Of a stretch of 7,837 bases of DNA, positions 1 to 3,924 are shown piece by piece. The position numbers and the translations under genes were made by a program. How positions within the stretch are numbered: the first letter of the stretch is position 1; every line of letters begins with the position of its first letter. The DNA comes from an uncultured Acidaminococcus sp. (GTDB lineage: Bacteria > Bacillota > Negativicutes > Acidaminococcales > Acidaminococcaceae): positions 1 to 7,837 of the forward strand of contig CAAGJR010000198.1 in NCBI GenBank assembly GCA_900770265.1. The letters run 5' to 3'. The notes under the pieces were generated by a model. That model was not told the DNA's origin. It saw only the letters and a list, made by a program, of their open reading frames with translations, and searched no databases.

Positions 1-100
1 CAGCACCGCGGCGCCCCTACGGCGTTACAGTCATCCGGTCATACACCAATTGTCCGGTTATGACAAATCGCTGTAGGGGCGGTTCGGTGAACCGCCCGCC
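1..100. repeat. 100-bp interspersed repeat, copy 1
   Basis: This stretch matches 831-930 at 92 of 100 positions with no gaps. It starts at the window edge, so it may extend further left. The copy has an imperfect inverted pair, CCCCTACGGCG at 14-24 and CGCTGTAGGGG at 69-79. It ends in a perfect hairpin, GGGCGGTTC at 77-85 and GAACCGCCC at 89-97 with loop GGT. All eight differences from copy 2 fall at 29-63, in the interior, while the ends are identical. No coding sequence is supported inside it. It looks like a small non-autonomous mobile or MITE-like element; no transposase is visible. Confidence 0.85.
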
Positions 101-156
101 CTCGAACGCCCATTGTGCGAGCGAAACGTCGTGAGACTTCGACTGTACCCGTCTCA

Positions 157-184
157 GGTCGATCAAGGCAATCGACCCCTACAG
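157..184 (-). repeat. TGTAGGGG palindrome (short interspersed hairpin)
   Basis: GGTCGAT at 157-163 pairs with ATCGACC at 171-177 around a 7-base loop, followed by CCCTACAG. Read on the minus strand it is CTGTAGGGG followed by the palindrome, the layout also seen at 71-97, 606-634, 901-927 and 2515-2542. The stem sequence differs from most of the others but still pairs perfectly. A further short inverted pair, TGAGAC at 132-137 and GTCTCA at 151-156, lies directly upstream. Confidence 0.65.
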
Positions 185-228
185 GGAGGACATACAAACA
201 AATCACACCACTCAAAAACATATGTTCG

Positions 229-237
229 TGTTATAAT
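229..237 (+). promoter_or_regulatory. Extended -10 promoter of the small toxin mRNA
   Basis: A perfect TATAAT at 232-237 is preceded by TG at 229-230, giving an extended -10 element. No convincing -35 hexamer sits 16-18 bases upstream (the region reads CACTCA), so the extended -10 probably carries the promoter. Transcription would start near 243-244, exactly at the AAAGGTGCTGC segment that is complementary to the 3' end of the same transcript. Confidence 0.6.
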
Positions 238-241
238 ACGC

Positions 242-275
242 AAAGGTGCTGCAACGTACGGTAGGCGGTCAGCCC
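242..275 (+). promoter_or_regulatory. 5' half of long-range 5'-3' pairing in the toxin mRNA
   Basis: AAAGGTGCTGC at 242-252 is the exact reverse complement of 504-514. CGGTCAGCCC at 266-275 is the exact reverse complement of 487-496. The two blocks keep their order, so the mRNA can fold end to end with 21 base pairs interrupted by an internal loop. A local hairpin, CCCTCT at 273-278 and AGAGGG at 283-288 with loop TTCC, overlaps the end of the second block, which suggests a choice between folds. Long-range closure of this kind keeps known type I toxin mRNAs (hok, aapA1, bsrG types) translationally inactive. That role here is inferred. Confidence 0.65.
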
Positions 276-300
276 TCTTTCCAGAGGGTTGTGTCCTGCA

Positions 301-334
301 CCCTCAGTTCTTTATGATTAATAAAGAAAGGGGG
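301..334 (+). promoter_or_regulatory. Hairpin next to the toxin ribosome binding site
   Basis: TTCTTTAT at 308-315 pairs perfectly with ATAAAGAA at 321-328 around the loop GATTA. Beyond a small internal loop, CCC at 301-303 can pair with the GGGGG at 330-334 that forms the Shine-Dalgarno sequence. The start codon is at 343. Closing this stem would hide the ribosome binding site, as described for the Fst and BsrG type I toxins. The pairing is seen directly; the regulatory effect is inferred. Confidence 0.55.
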
Positions 335-342
335 TGGCGCCC

Positions 343-438
343 ATGACATTGGAACAATTCTTATCGGCTGTGGGAGTGATCCTGACAGCGTTTGCAATTG
401 GCTATGCCATCGGCTGCAATCAGAAAACACAAAAGTGA
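343..438 (+). CDS. Small hydrophobic peptide, putative type I toxin
   Basis: This 31-codon ORF starts with ATG 343 behind a strong AAAGGGGG ribosome binding site (328-334, 8 bases away) and ends with TGA 436-438. The peptide begins MTLEQ, has one hydrophobic stretch from about residue 6 to 25 (FLSAVGVILTAFAIGYAIGC) and ends in a polar, basic tail (NQKTQK). This is the layout of membrane-acting toxins annotated as Fst-like or 'putative holin-like toxin' in Bacillota. The identification rests mainly on architecture: an untranslated leader of about 100 bases with an SD-proximal hairpin, complementary mRNA ends, and a convergent antisense RNA covering the stop codon. The amino acid sequence alone is too short to prove the family. 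It is encoded alone, with no protein antitoxin beside it. Confidence 0.75.
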   Translation: MTLEQFLSAVGVILTAFAIGYAIGCNQKTQK

Positions 439-518
439 TCGCCCACAGTCCGGAAAACTAAGCGATCACCTTTGTGATTGTTGAACGGGCTGACCGTCAA
501 TTGGCAGCACCTTTTTGT
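425..518 (-). ncRNA. Antisense RNA, predicted type I antitoxin
   Basis: A minus-strand promoter at 525-553 would start an RNA near 518. It runs through the complement of the toxin mRNA 3' untranslated region and the last few toxin codons. It would end at a terminator: the 8-bp stem of 435-442 and 462-469 (GTGATCGC/GCGATCAC, 19-base loop), followed on this strand by TTTTGTGTTTTC (434 down to 423). Expected length is about 90 nt. Its 5' segment starts with AAAAAGGTGCTGC, repeating the 5' end of the toxin mRNA, because both RNAs begin at the two ends of the same inverted repeat. Pairing with the sense RNA would be complete over its whole length. Expression is inferred. Confidence 0.7.
487..516 (+). 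terminator. 3' end of toxin mRNA, complementary to its 5' end
   Basis: CGGTCAGCCC at 266-275 and AAAGGTGCTGC at 242-252 find their exact complements here at 487-496 and 504-514. The segment ends in CCTTTTT at 510-516, so GCAGCACC plus the T-run marks the likely 3' end of a roughly 275-nt toxin mRNA. No strong local stem precedes the T-run. Either termination depends on the long-range pairing, or the 3' end arises by processing. The preceding stem at 435-469 could also contribute. Confidence 0.5.
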
Positions 519-524
519 AATCTC

Positions 525-553
525 AGCATAGCATGGATATCGAAAAAAAGCAA
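525..553 (-). promoter_or_regulatory. Promoter of the antisense RNA
   Basis: On the minus strand, -35 TTGCTT (forward 548-553) and -10 TATGCT (forward 525-530) are separated by exactly 17 bases, and TGC precedes the -10 hexamer, making it extended. This is clearly stronger than the sense promoter, as expected when the labile antitoxin RNA must be in excess. The inferred start is near 518. Confidence 0.65.
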
Positions 554-605
554 GGAGAGTTAGGTTGCATCGTCTTACACTACTGTAAAGGAGAATATAA
601 TTGGC

Positions 606-634
606 GGGCCGATCACGACGATCGGCCCCTACGG
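606..634 (-). repeat. TGTAGGGG-type palindrome
   Basis: GGGCCGATC at 606-614 pairs perfectly with GATCGGCCC at 620-628 around ACGAC, followed by CTACGGCG. On the minus strand this is CGCCGTAGGGG plus a 9-bp palindrome, a variant of the CTGTAGGGG family. The arm is shared with the other copies; the stem bases are different but fully paired. Confidence 0.65.
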
Positions 635-830
635 CGTTGGGGTCCAGCGTCGGGCATAAACATACATCGGGTGTGGGACCCCCTACCCGCAAGCGGGCCC
701 GTTCCCCCTTTCAGGGGGGACACAACCCTTCTATTTTCACCACGCCCCCGGCCTTTTCATGGCCTCCGGCCGACCTGGGTTCAGACGCCCCTCATGGGTC
801 GTCCCTACGGATGATAACCTAGTGCGGGCG
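635..830. other. Non-coding GC-rich stretch with small hairpins
   Basis: No credible gene is present: the reading frames here lack ribosome binding sites and cross palindromes. Visible structures are CCCGC/GCGGG (686-690 and 693-697), TCCCCC/GGGGGA (703-708 and 715-720) and GGCC/GGCC (750-753 and 761-764). Fragments such as GGGTCGTCCCTACGG near 796-810 resemble decayed arms of the neighbouring palindromes. The stretch reads as a collection of degenerate repeat elements. Confidence 0.5.
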
Positions 831-930
831 CAGCACCGCGGCGCCCCTACGGCGTTACTGTCATCCGGTCGTACACCAGTCGTCCCGTTTTCGCAAATCG
901 CTGTAGGGGCGGTTCGGTGAACCGCCCGCC
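831..930. repeat. 100-bp interspersed repeat, copy 2
   Basis: This is the second copy of the 1-100 repeat, in the same orientation and 92% identical. It contains the inverted pair CCCCTACGGCG (844-854) and CGCTGTAGGGG (899-909), and the terminal hairpin GGGCGGTTC (907-915), loop GGT, GAACCGCCC (919-927). Its right end falls where phage-derived coding sequence begins without its N-terminal part, so the element or a recombination at it probably removed the front of that gene. Confidence 0.85.
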
Positions 931-1350
931 CAGGATGACAGCGTTTTGGCCTACCAGTGGAAGCTGGGAAGCCGGCACCCGGCAGAGGACATCTGCGACA
1001 TGTACGCCCATGCGGATCTGTATGGCCTGGGTGCAGGAGTCTTCCCCAAAGACCAGGCTCCGGTGAATCCTGCCCATCCCCATTGCCTGTGCCACTATGC
1101 TCCAGTGTACGCCAGCGAGCTGAAGGGCAAAAAGCGGTCGGACAACGTGGAAGGCCGTGGAAATGCCTGGCTGAAACGGCAACCGCTGCACATCCGGCAG
1201 GCCATCCTGGGCGTGAAGGGCGAACAGGAATGGAAAGCCGGCAGGGCAGGGTGGATGGAGAAGGCAAGGAACTTTGAAATTTTAGGGGAGAGAAAATCGA
1301 GATTTGTGCAAACCGGTGCATTTGCTGGAGGCGTTTATGAAGAGTTTTAA
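931..1350 (+). pseudogene. Phage minor head protein remnant (MuF/SPP1 gp7-like), 5'-truncated
   Basis: The frame is open from 907, just after TAG 904-906 inside the repeat, to TAA 1348-1350. Phage-like sequence begins at about 931; the first possible initiator is TTG 946. Counting from there, residues 2-55 carry a Trp, a Cys, the stretch GVFPKD and the motif PAHPHCLCHY (residues 42-51). That motif resembles the C-terminal 'HPxCxC' end of the head morphogenesis domain of minor capsid proteins placed near the portal. The N-terminal half of the family (normally several hundred residues) is missing, and there is no ribosome binding site, so it is probably not functional. Base composition drops from GC-rich to AT-rich at about 1265, inside this frame. 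The last 28 residues therefore seem to belong to the following low-GC module. Family assignment is by motif recognition. Confidence 0.65.
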
Positions 1351-1368
1351 AAAAGCGAAAAGAAGGCT

Positions 1369-1725
1369 ATGAAAATTTATGAAGAAATTAAGAAGAATGG
1401 TAAGGAAGCATTCGTTGATTCTATTTCTTCTAATACAAAATATTCAAAGCTTTTTGTAGGTCAGGTTTATGATTATGTGTTTATAGAAAAACATCATTTG
1501 GATCACGGAGTGAAAAATTTTCCGCTAGATATTGACATGGCGCATTCTTTCCAAAAGTTAATATCCGGAGATTATAAACCTGTAGATGTACTTTTATTAA
1601 GGCATGAACATCTTGAAGGGACTCTTGTAAAACGTTATAATTTGACTATAAGACAAGCACATGCGATTACAGATAAAAAATATAGTTATCAGACTCTTAT
1701 CATCAAAGGTAGAGACGAAAAATGA
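1369..1725 (+). CDS. Putative phage-associated toxin domain protein
   Basis: This 118-codon AT-rich ORF differs sharply in composition from the pheST region. I do not recognise it with certainty. Polar and possibly catalytic or metal-binding residues cluster as H42-H43-x-D45-H46, D54/D56, the LLRHEHLE motif (H79, E80, H81, E83) and AH98. No signal peptide or membrane segment is visible. It lies in the same frame as the upstream head-protein remnant, separated by a single TAA, and overlaps the next ORF by ATGA. A compact C-terminal effector domain behind a MuF-type head protein, followed by a small overlapping gene, is the arrangement of phage-borne polymorphic toxins with immunity genes. The start is uncertain: AGAAGG at 1361-1366 lies only two bases before ATG 1369. 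The toxin role is inferred from context. Confidence 0.6.
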   Translation: MKIYEEIKKNGKEAFVDSISSNTKYSKLFVGQVYDYVFIEKHHLDHGVKNFPLDIDMAHSFQKLISGDYKPVDVLLLRHEHLEGTLVKRYNLTIRQAHAITDKKYSYQTLIIKGRDEK

Positions 1726-1961
1726 TTGATTTGATATTGGAATTAAATAATAAAGATAAGGTCATTTATAAATATGTCCCTGTTGGGTTCAGCGAAGACG
1801 ATTTTGGAAGAGTTCAACTTGATAAAAGAAATGGAGAAATAACTATATTGCAGGAAGACAAAAATAAATTGCAGGCATCTTTGAGGCATGCAGTTTTGGC
1901 AATACATTCATTTTATGAAGATGGCAAGTATCCTGAAAAAAAAGAAATAGCATGGTATTGA
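1722..1961 (+). CDS. Putative immunity protein partner of the preceding ORF
   Basis: This 79-codon AT-rich ORF has its ATG overlapping the stop of the upstream gene (ATGA at 1722-1725), implying translational coupling. The protein is small, soluble-looking and slightly acidic. It has beta-strand-like segments (IYKYVPVGF, GRVQLDKRNGEITIL), then a helix (about residues 48-66, HAVLAIHSFYEDG) and a C-terminal YPEKKEIAWY. This plan, with an end of the form 'FP..xIAWY', recalls small uncharacterised proteins of Bacillota found beside toxin-like genes. That is an impression from memory, not a verified match. It is followed directly by a terminator, so it is the last gene of its transcript. Stop TGA is at 1959-1961. 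Confidence 0.6.
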   Translation: MIDLILELNNKDKVIYKYVPVGFSEDDFGRVQLDKRNGEITILQEDKNKLQASLRHAVLAIHSFYEDGKYPEKKEIAWY

Positions 1962-1968
1962 TAATTTA

Positions 1969-1997
1969 AGCCCCCTGCTCCGGCAGCGGGCTTTTCT
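1969..1997 (+). terminator. Intrinsic terminator after the toxin/immunity pair
   Basis: AGCCC-C-CTGC at 1969-1978 pairs with GCAG-C-GGGCT at 1983-1992 with one internal C/C mismatch and loop TCCG. The tail CTTTTCTTAT follows. It lies 7 bases after the stop of the 79-codon ORF. Confidence 0.8.
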
Positions 1998-2022
1998 TAT
2001 ACCTAAAATCAGATAGTTTTTC

Positions 2023-2048
2023 AGCAGACCATCAGGCCTGCTATTTTT
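2023..2048 (+). terminator. Second hairpin with T-run upstream of the secreted-peptide ORF
   Basis: AGCAG-A-CC at 2023-2030 pairs with GG-C-CTGCT at 2035-2042 (one A/C mismatch, loop ATCA), followed by ATTTTTAT. It could back up the previous terminator or be a leader structure for the small ORF starting at 2077. No promoter is evident between the two hairpins. Confidence 0.55.
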
Positions 2049-2076
2049 ATGCATTGAAAAGAGAGGAGAACAAAAA

Positions 2077-2232
2077 ATGAAGAACCTGAAAACGATTGCG
2101 ATGACGATGGCCCTGGTGGCCGGTATTACGGGAACGGCCTTTGCGGCCGACATCCGGGAAATCGTAGGGGACCCGGGAACTGAAATCACGGACCGGAACC
2201 CGACCTGCTACCAGGCTAAGATAAAAAAGTAA
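2077..2232 (+). CDS. Small secreted peptide of unknown function
   Basis: This 51-codon ORF starts at ATG 2077 behind a good GAGAGGAG ribosome binding site (2061-2068, 8 bases away). Residues 1-23 form a textbook signal peptide: basic start MKNLK, hydrophobic core TIAMTMALVAGITG, and TAFA as the probable cleavage site before ADIRE. The mature part would be only 28 residues, with one Cys (residue 44) and a basic KIKK end. The stop TAA 2230-2232 directly follows AAAAAAG (2223-2229), and the -1 frame continues into a hydrophobic segment up to 2303. The full product may therefore be a 75-residue protein. Position behind phage-derived genes suggests a prophage accessory or lysis-region peptide, but I do not recognise the family. 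Confidence 0.6.
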   Translation: MKNLKTIAMTMALVAGITGTAFAADIREIVGDPGTEITDRNPTCYQAKIKK

Positions 2233-2303
2233 GCCTTGCAACAGCAGTAATCCAGTTGGTCACAGCGATTATCCTGCTTCTGCAAAGCTTATTTAAGGAC
2301 TAA
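2229..2303 (+). other. Hydrophobic -1 frame extension of the secreted-peptide ORF
   Basis: In the -1 frame relative to the preceding ORF, 24 codons run from GTA 2229 to TAA 2301-2303. They encode VSLATAVIQLVTAIILLL followed by QSLFKD, a plausible transmembrane segment. The frame has no ATG or GTG after its upstream stop at 2218-2220, so it has no normal start. It is reached naturally by a -1 slip on A AAA AAG at 2223-2229, or it was once fused and has been split by a one-base change, or it is a separate gene that lost its start. Confidence 0.4.
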
Positions 2304-2330
2304 GGCTGGCCCCTTCGGGGGCCAACCTTT
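2304..2330 (+). terminator. UUCG-loop terminator
   Basis: GGCTGGCCCC at 2304-2313 pairs with GGGGCCAACC at 2318-2327 (one C/A mismatch) around the very stable C-TTCG-G tetraloop. The T-run is short (TTT). The hairpin starts on the base right after the TAA that closes the hydrophobic -1 frame, which fits that frame being the true 3' end of the transcription unit. Confidence 0.7.
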
Positions 2331-2417
2331 CCAATATCATTGTAGCATGTCGATATGATGAAAGCAATTTCGTCCGCACTCTCCGAGCGTTACGGTCGCA
2401 GTGCACGTTGCGGGGGC

Positions 2418-2458
2418 GGGTTCACCGCCGGCCTGCTGCACAGGCCTCTGGTGAACCC
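2418..2458. repeat. Nested palindrome
   Basis: GGGTTCACC at 2418-2426 pairs perfectly with GGTGAACCC at 2450-2458. Inside it, GGCCTG at 2430-2435 pairs with CAGGCC at 2441-2446. The outer stem shares GGTTC/GAACC with the hairpin of the 100-bp repeat (77-97 and 907-927), though the TGTAGGGG arm is absent here. Confidence 0.6.
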
Positions 2459-2514
2459 CAGTGGAACATTGCGATGGATGGGTTGGTGTGTTGTCGGGGT
2501 GGGATGGTTGTGGC

Positions 2515-2542
2515 GGGTCGATCAAACTGATCGACCCCTACA
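2515..2542 (-). repeat. TGTAGGGG palindrome
   Basis: GGGTCGATCA at 2515-2524 pairs perfectly with TGATCGACCC at 2528-2537 around AAC, followed by CTACAG. On the minus strand this reads CTGTAGGGG plus a 10-bp stem, the longest stem in the family within this window. It sits about 70 bases upstream of the pheST -35 element. Confidence 0.65.
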
Positions 2543-2611
2543 GCTTCGGCGTATACCGATGGGTCGCCCCCTTATTGAACAAACCAACCGGTATTTGCAG
2601 TGCACCGGCTC

Positions 2612-2640
2612 TTGCAGGCTTTCTCTCGTTATGCTATACT
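2612..2640 (+). promoter_or_regulatory. pheST promoter
   Basis: TTGCAG at 2612-2617 and TATACT at 2635-2640 are 17 bases apart, with TGC (2632-2634) directly before the -10 hexamer. Transcription should start near 2647, about 240 bases before pheS, leaving room for the complete T-box leader. Confidence 0.75.
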
Positions 2641-2646
2641 AAATAC

Positions 2647-2871
2647 ATTAATTCCATACCTTGCGATGAGCAGGAGAGTACTCTTTTTCTGGAGTCCCAG
2701 AGAACCGGGGTGAGGTGGGAGCCCGGCACGAAGGAATGAGGGGAAGTTCACCTGGGAGCAATCGGGCTGAACGGAGTAGGTCCGGCGCTGGCTGCGTTAT
2801 CGGCTGCAAGAGTACAAAATAGGGTGGTACCGCGAACCTTCGCCCCTTGTGGGGCGGAGGTTTTATTTTTT
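2647..2871 (+). promoter_or_regulatory. T-box riboswitch (tRNA-Phe sensing) with terminator
   Basis: Stem I carries AGTA at 2677-2680 (S-turn), CCAGAGA at 2697-2703 and the CCGGG/CCCGG hairpin (2705-2709, 2722-2726). The specifier loop reads GAAG-TTC-A, giving the phenylalanine codon UUC at 2747-2749. The T-box AGGGTGGTACCGCG is at 2821-2834. In the antiterminator, GGG pairs with CCC and GCG with CGC (2841-2843), leaving the bulge TGGTACC at 2825-2831. Its UGGU complements the ACCA end of tRNA-Phe. The competing terminator pairs 2835-2846 with 2851-2862 (12 bp, loop TTGT) and has a T-rich tail. Uncharged tRNA-Phe should therefore allow read-through into pheS. Confidence 0.95.
2835..2871 (+). 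terminator. T-box regulated terminator
   Basis: AACCTTCGCCCC at 2835-2846 pairs with GGGGCGGAGGTT at 2851-2862 with a single T/G wobble, followed by TTATTTTTT. Its 5' arm overlaps the CGCCCC needed by the antiterminator, so the two folds exclude each other. Confidence 0.9.
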
Positions 2872-2884
2872 AGGAGGCGTGAAC

Positions 2885-3907
2885 ATGAGTGACAAACTGC
2901 AGGAACTGCGGGAAAAGATCCAGAAGGATCTCAGCGAAGTCAAAAGTGTAGACGATTTGAAGAATATCCGGGTGCAATACCTGGGCAAGAAGGGGGCCCT
3001 GACCTCCATCCTGCGCAGCCTGGGCGACGTGGCTGCGGAAGAACGGCCGAAGATCGGCAAAATGGTGAACGAAGTGCGGGCGAAGATGGAAGCCCGCATC
3101 AATGACCAGATGAAGCTGCTGGAAGCCCGTCAGCTGGAAGAAAAACTGGCCAGCGAAACGGTGGACTTCACCCTGCCCGGCCGCAAACCGGCCCTGGGCC
3201 ATCTGCATCCCGTGACCCAGACCCTGCGGGACATCAAGAAAGTGTTCATGCGCATGGGGTTCGAAGTGGAAGAGGGGCCCGAAATCGAAACGGACTACTT
3301 CAACTTTGAAGCCCTGAACCTGCCCAAGGACCATCCGGCCCGTGACATGCAGGATACGTTCTACATCACGGACGACATCCTGCTGCGGACCCAGACTTCC
3401 GGCGTGCAGGCCCGGACCATGCAGAGCCGGCTGCCCAACACCCCCATCCGCATGATCTGCCCCGGCACCGTATACCGCAACGACTACGACGCCACCCATT
3501 CTCCCATGTTCCATCAGGTGGAAGGCCTGGTAGTCGACAAGGACATCTCCCTGGCCGACCTGAAGGGCACCCTGGAACTGTTCTGCAAGGAAATGTTCGG
3601 GGACAGCGTGAAGATCCGCCTGCGCCCCAGCTTCTTCCCGTTCACGGAACCGTCCTGCGAAGTGGACATCAGCTGCGTCATGTGCGGCGGCAAGGGCTGC
3701 CGGGTGTGCAAGAACTCCGGCTGGCTGGAAATTTTGGGCGCCGGCATGGTGCATCCCAACGTGCTGCGGATGAGCGGCTATGATCCCGACAAGATGAAGG
3801 GCTTTGCCTTCGGCATGGGCGTGGAACGGATCGCCATGCTGCGCTACGGCATCGACGACCTGCGTCTGTTCTTCGAAAACGACCTGCGGTTCATCCGTCA
3901 ATTCTGA
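2885..3907 (+). CDS. pheS: Phenylalanyl-tRNA synthetase alpha subunit
   Basis: It forms with PheT the (alpha-beta)2 enzyme that attaches phenylalanine to tRNA-Phe in the cytoplasm. I chose ATG 2885 because AGGAGG lies at 2872-2877, seven bases away; the in-frame GTG codons further upstream lie in the terminator or touch that site. The 340-residue length is normal. An N-terminal coiled-coil arm that contacts tRNA covers about residues 1-85. The class II catalytic core follows, with motif 2 GTVYRNDYDATHSPMFHQ (194-211), the SFFPFTEPSCEVD segment and motif 3 GFAFGMGVERIAML (306-319). A cysteine cluster (C258, C264, C267, C272, C275) in the CxxCxGxGCxxC style is common in PheS of Bacillota. It is the first gene of the T-box-controlled operon. 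Confidence 0.98.
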   Translation: MSDKLQELREKIQKDLSEVKSVDDLKNIRVQYLGKKGALTSILRSLGDVAAEERPKIGKMVNEVRAKMEARINDQMKLLEARQLEEKLASETVDFTLPGRKPALGHLHPVTQTLRDIKKVFMRMGFEVEEGPEIETDYFNFEALNLPKDHPARDMQDTFYITDDILLRTQTSGVQARTMQSRLPNTPIRMICPGTVYRNDYDATHSPMFHQVEGLVVDKDISLADLKGTLELFCKEMFGDSVKIRLRPSFFPFTEPSCEVDISCVMCGGKGCRVCKNSGWLEILGAGMVHPNVLRMSGYDPDKMKGFAFGMGVERIAMLRYGIDDLRLFFENDLRFIRQF

Positions 3908-3924
3908 GTGGGAGGCAACGAACA

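Larger units (their letters stand above)
2331..2611. other. Non-coding stretch with palindromes upstream of the pheST promoter
   Basis: No gene is supported. The stretch contains the nested hairpin at 2418-2458 and the TGTAGGGG palindrome at 2515-2542, separated by a G/T-rich segment (2461-2514). Reading frames that cross it have no ribosome binding site and run through the palindromes. Confidence 0.5.

Noticed and set aside
113..346. 77-codon plus-strand ORF overlapping the toxin promoter and leader
   Set aside because: It crosses the promoter, the 5' pairing block and the SD-proximal hairpin, lacks a ribosome binding site and shows no protein-like character.
1..930. CRISPR array suggested by repeated short palindromes
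   Set aside because: The palindromes are irregularly spaced, occur in both orientations, differ in stem sequence and are not separated by uniform spacers. No cas genes are nearby.
737..1321. 194-codon minus-strand ORF through the repeat and the head-protein remnant
   Set aside because: It runs through a palindromic repeat and antisense to a frame with recognisable phage head motifs. The composition is Arg/Pro-rich as expected of a shadow frame, and no ribosome binding site was seen.
2849..2884. N-terminal extension of pheS from GTG 2849
   Set aside because: The extension would start inside the T-box terminator loop and include the Shine-Dalgarno sequence. ATG 2885 has ideal spacing to AGGAGG and gives the normal 340-residue length.
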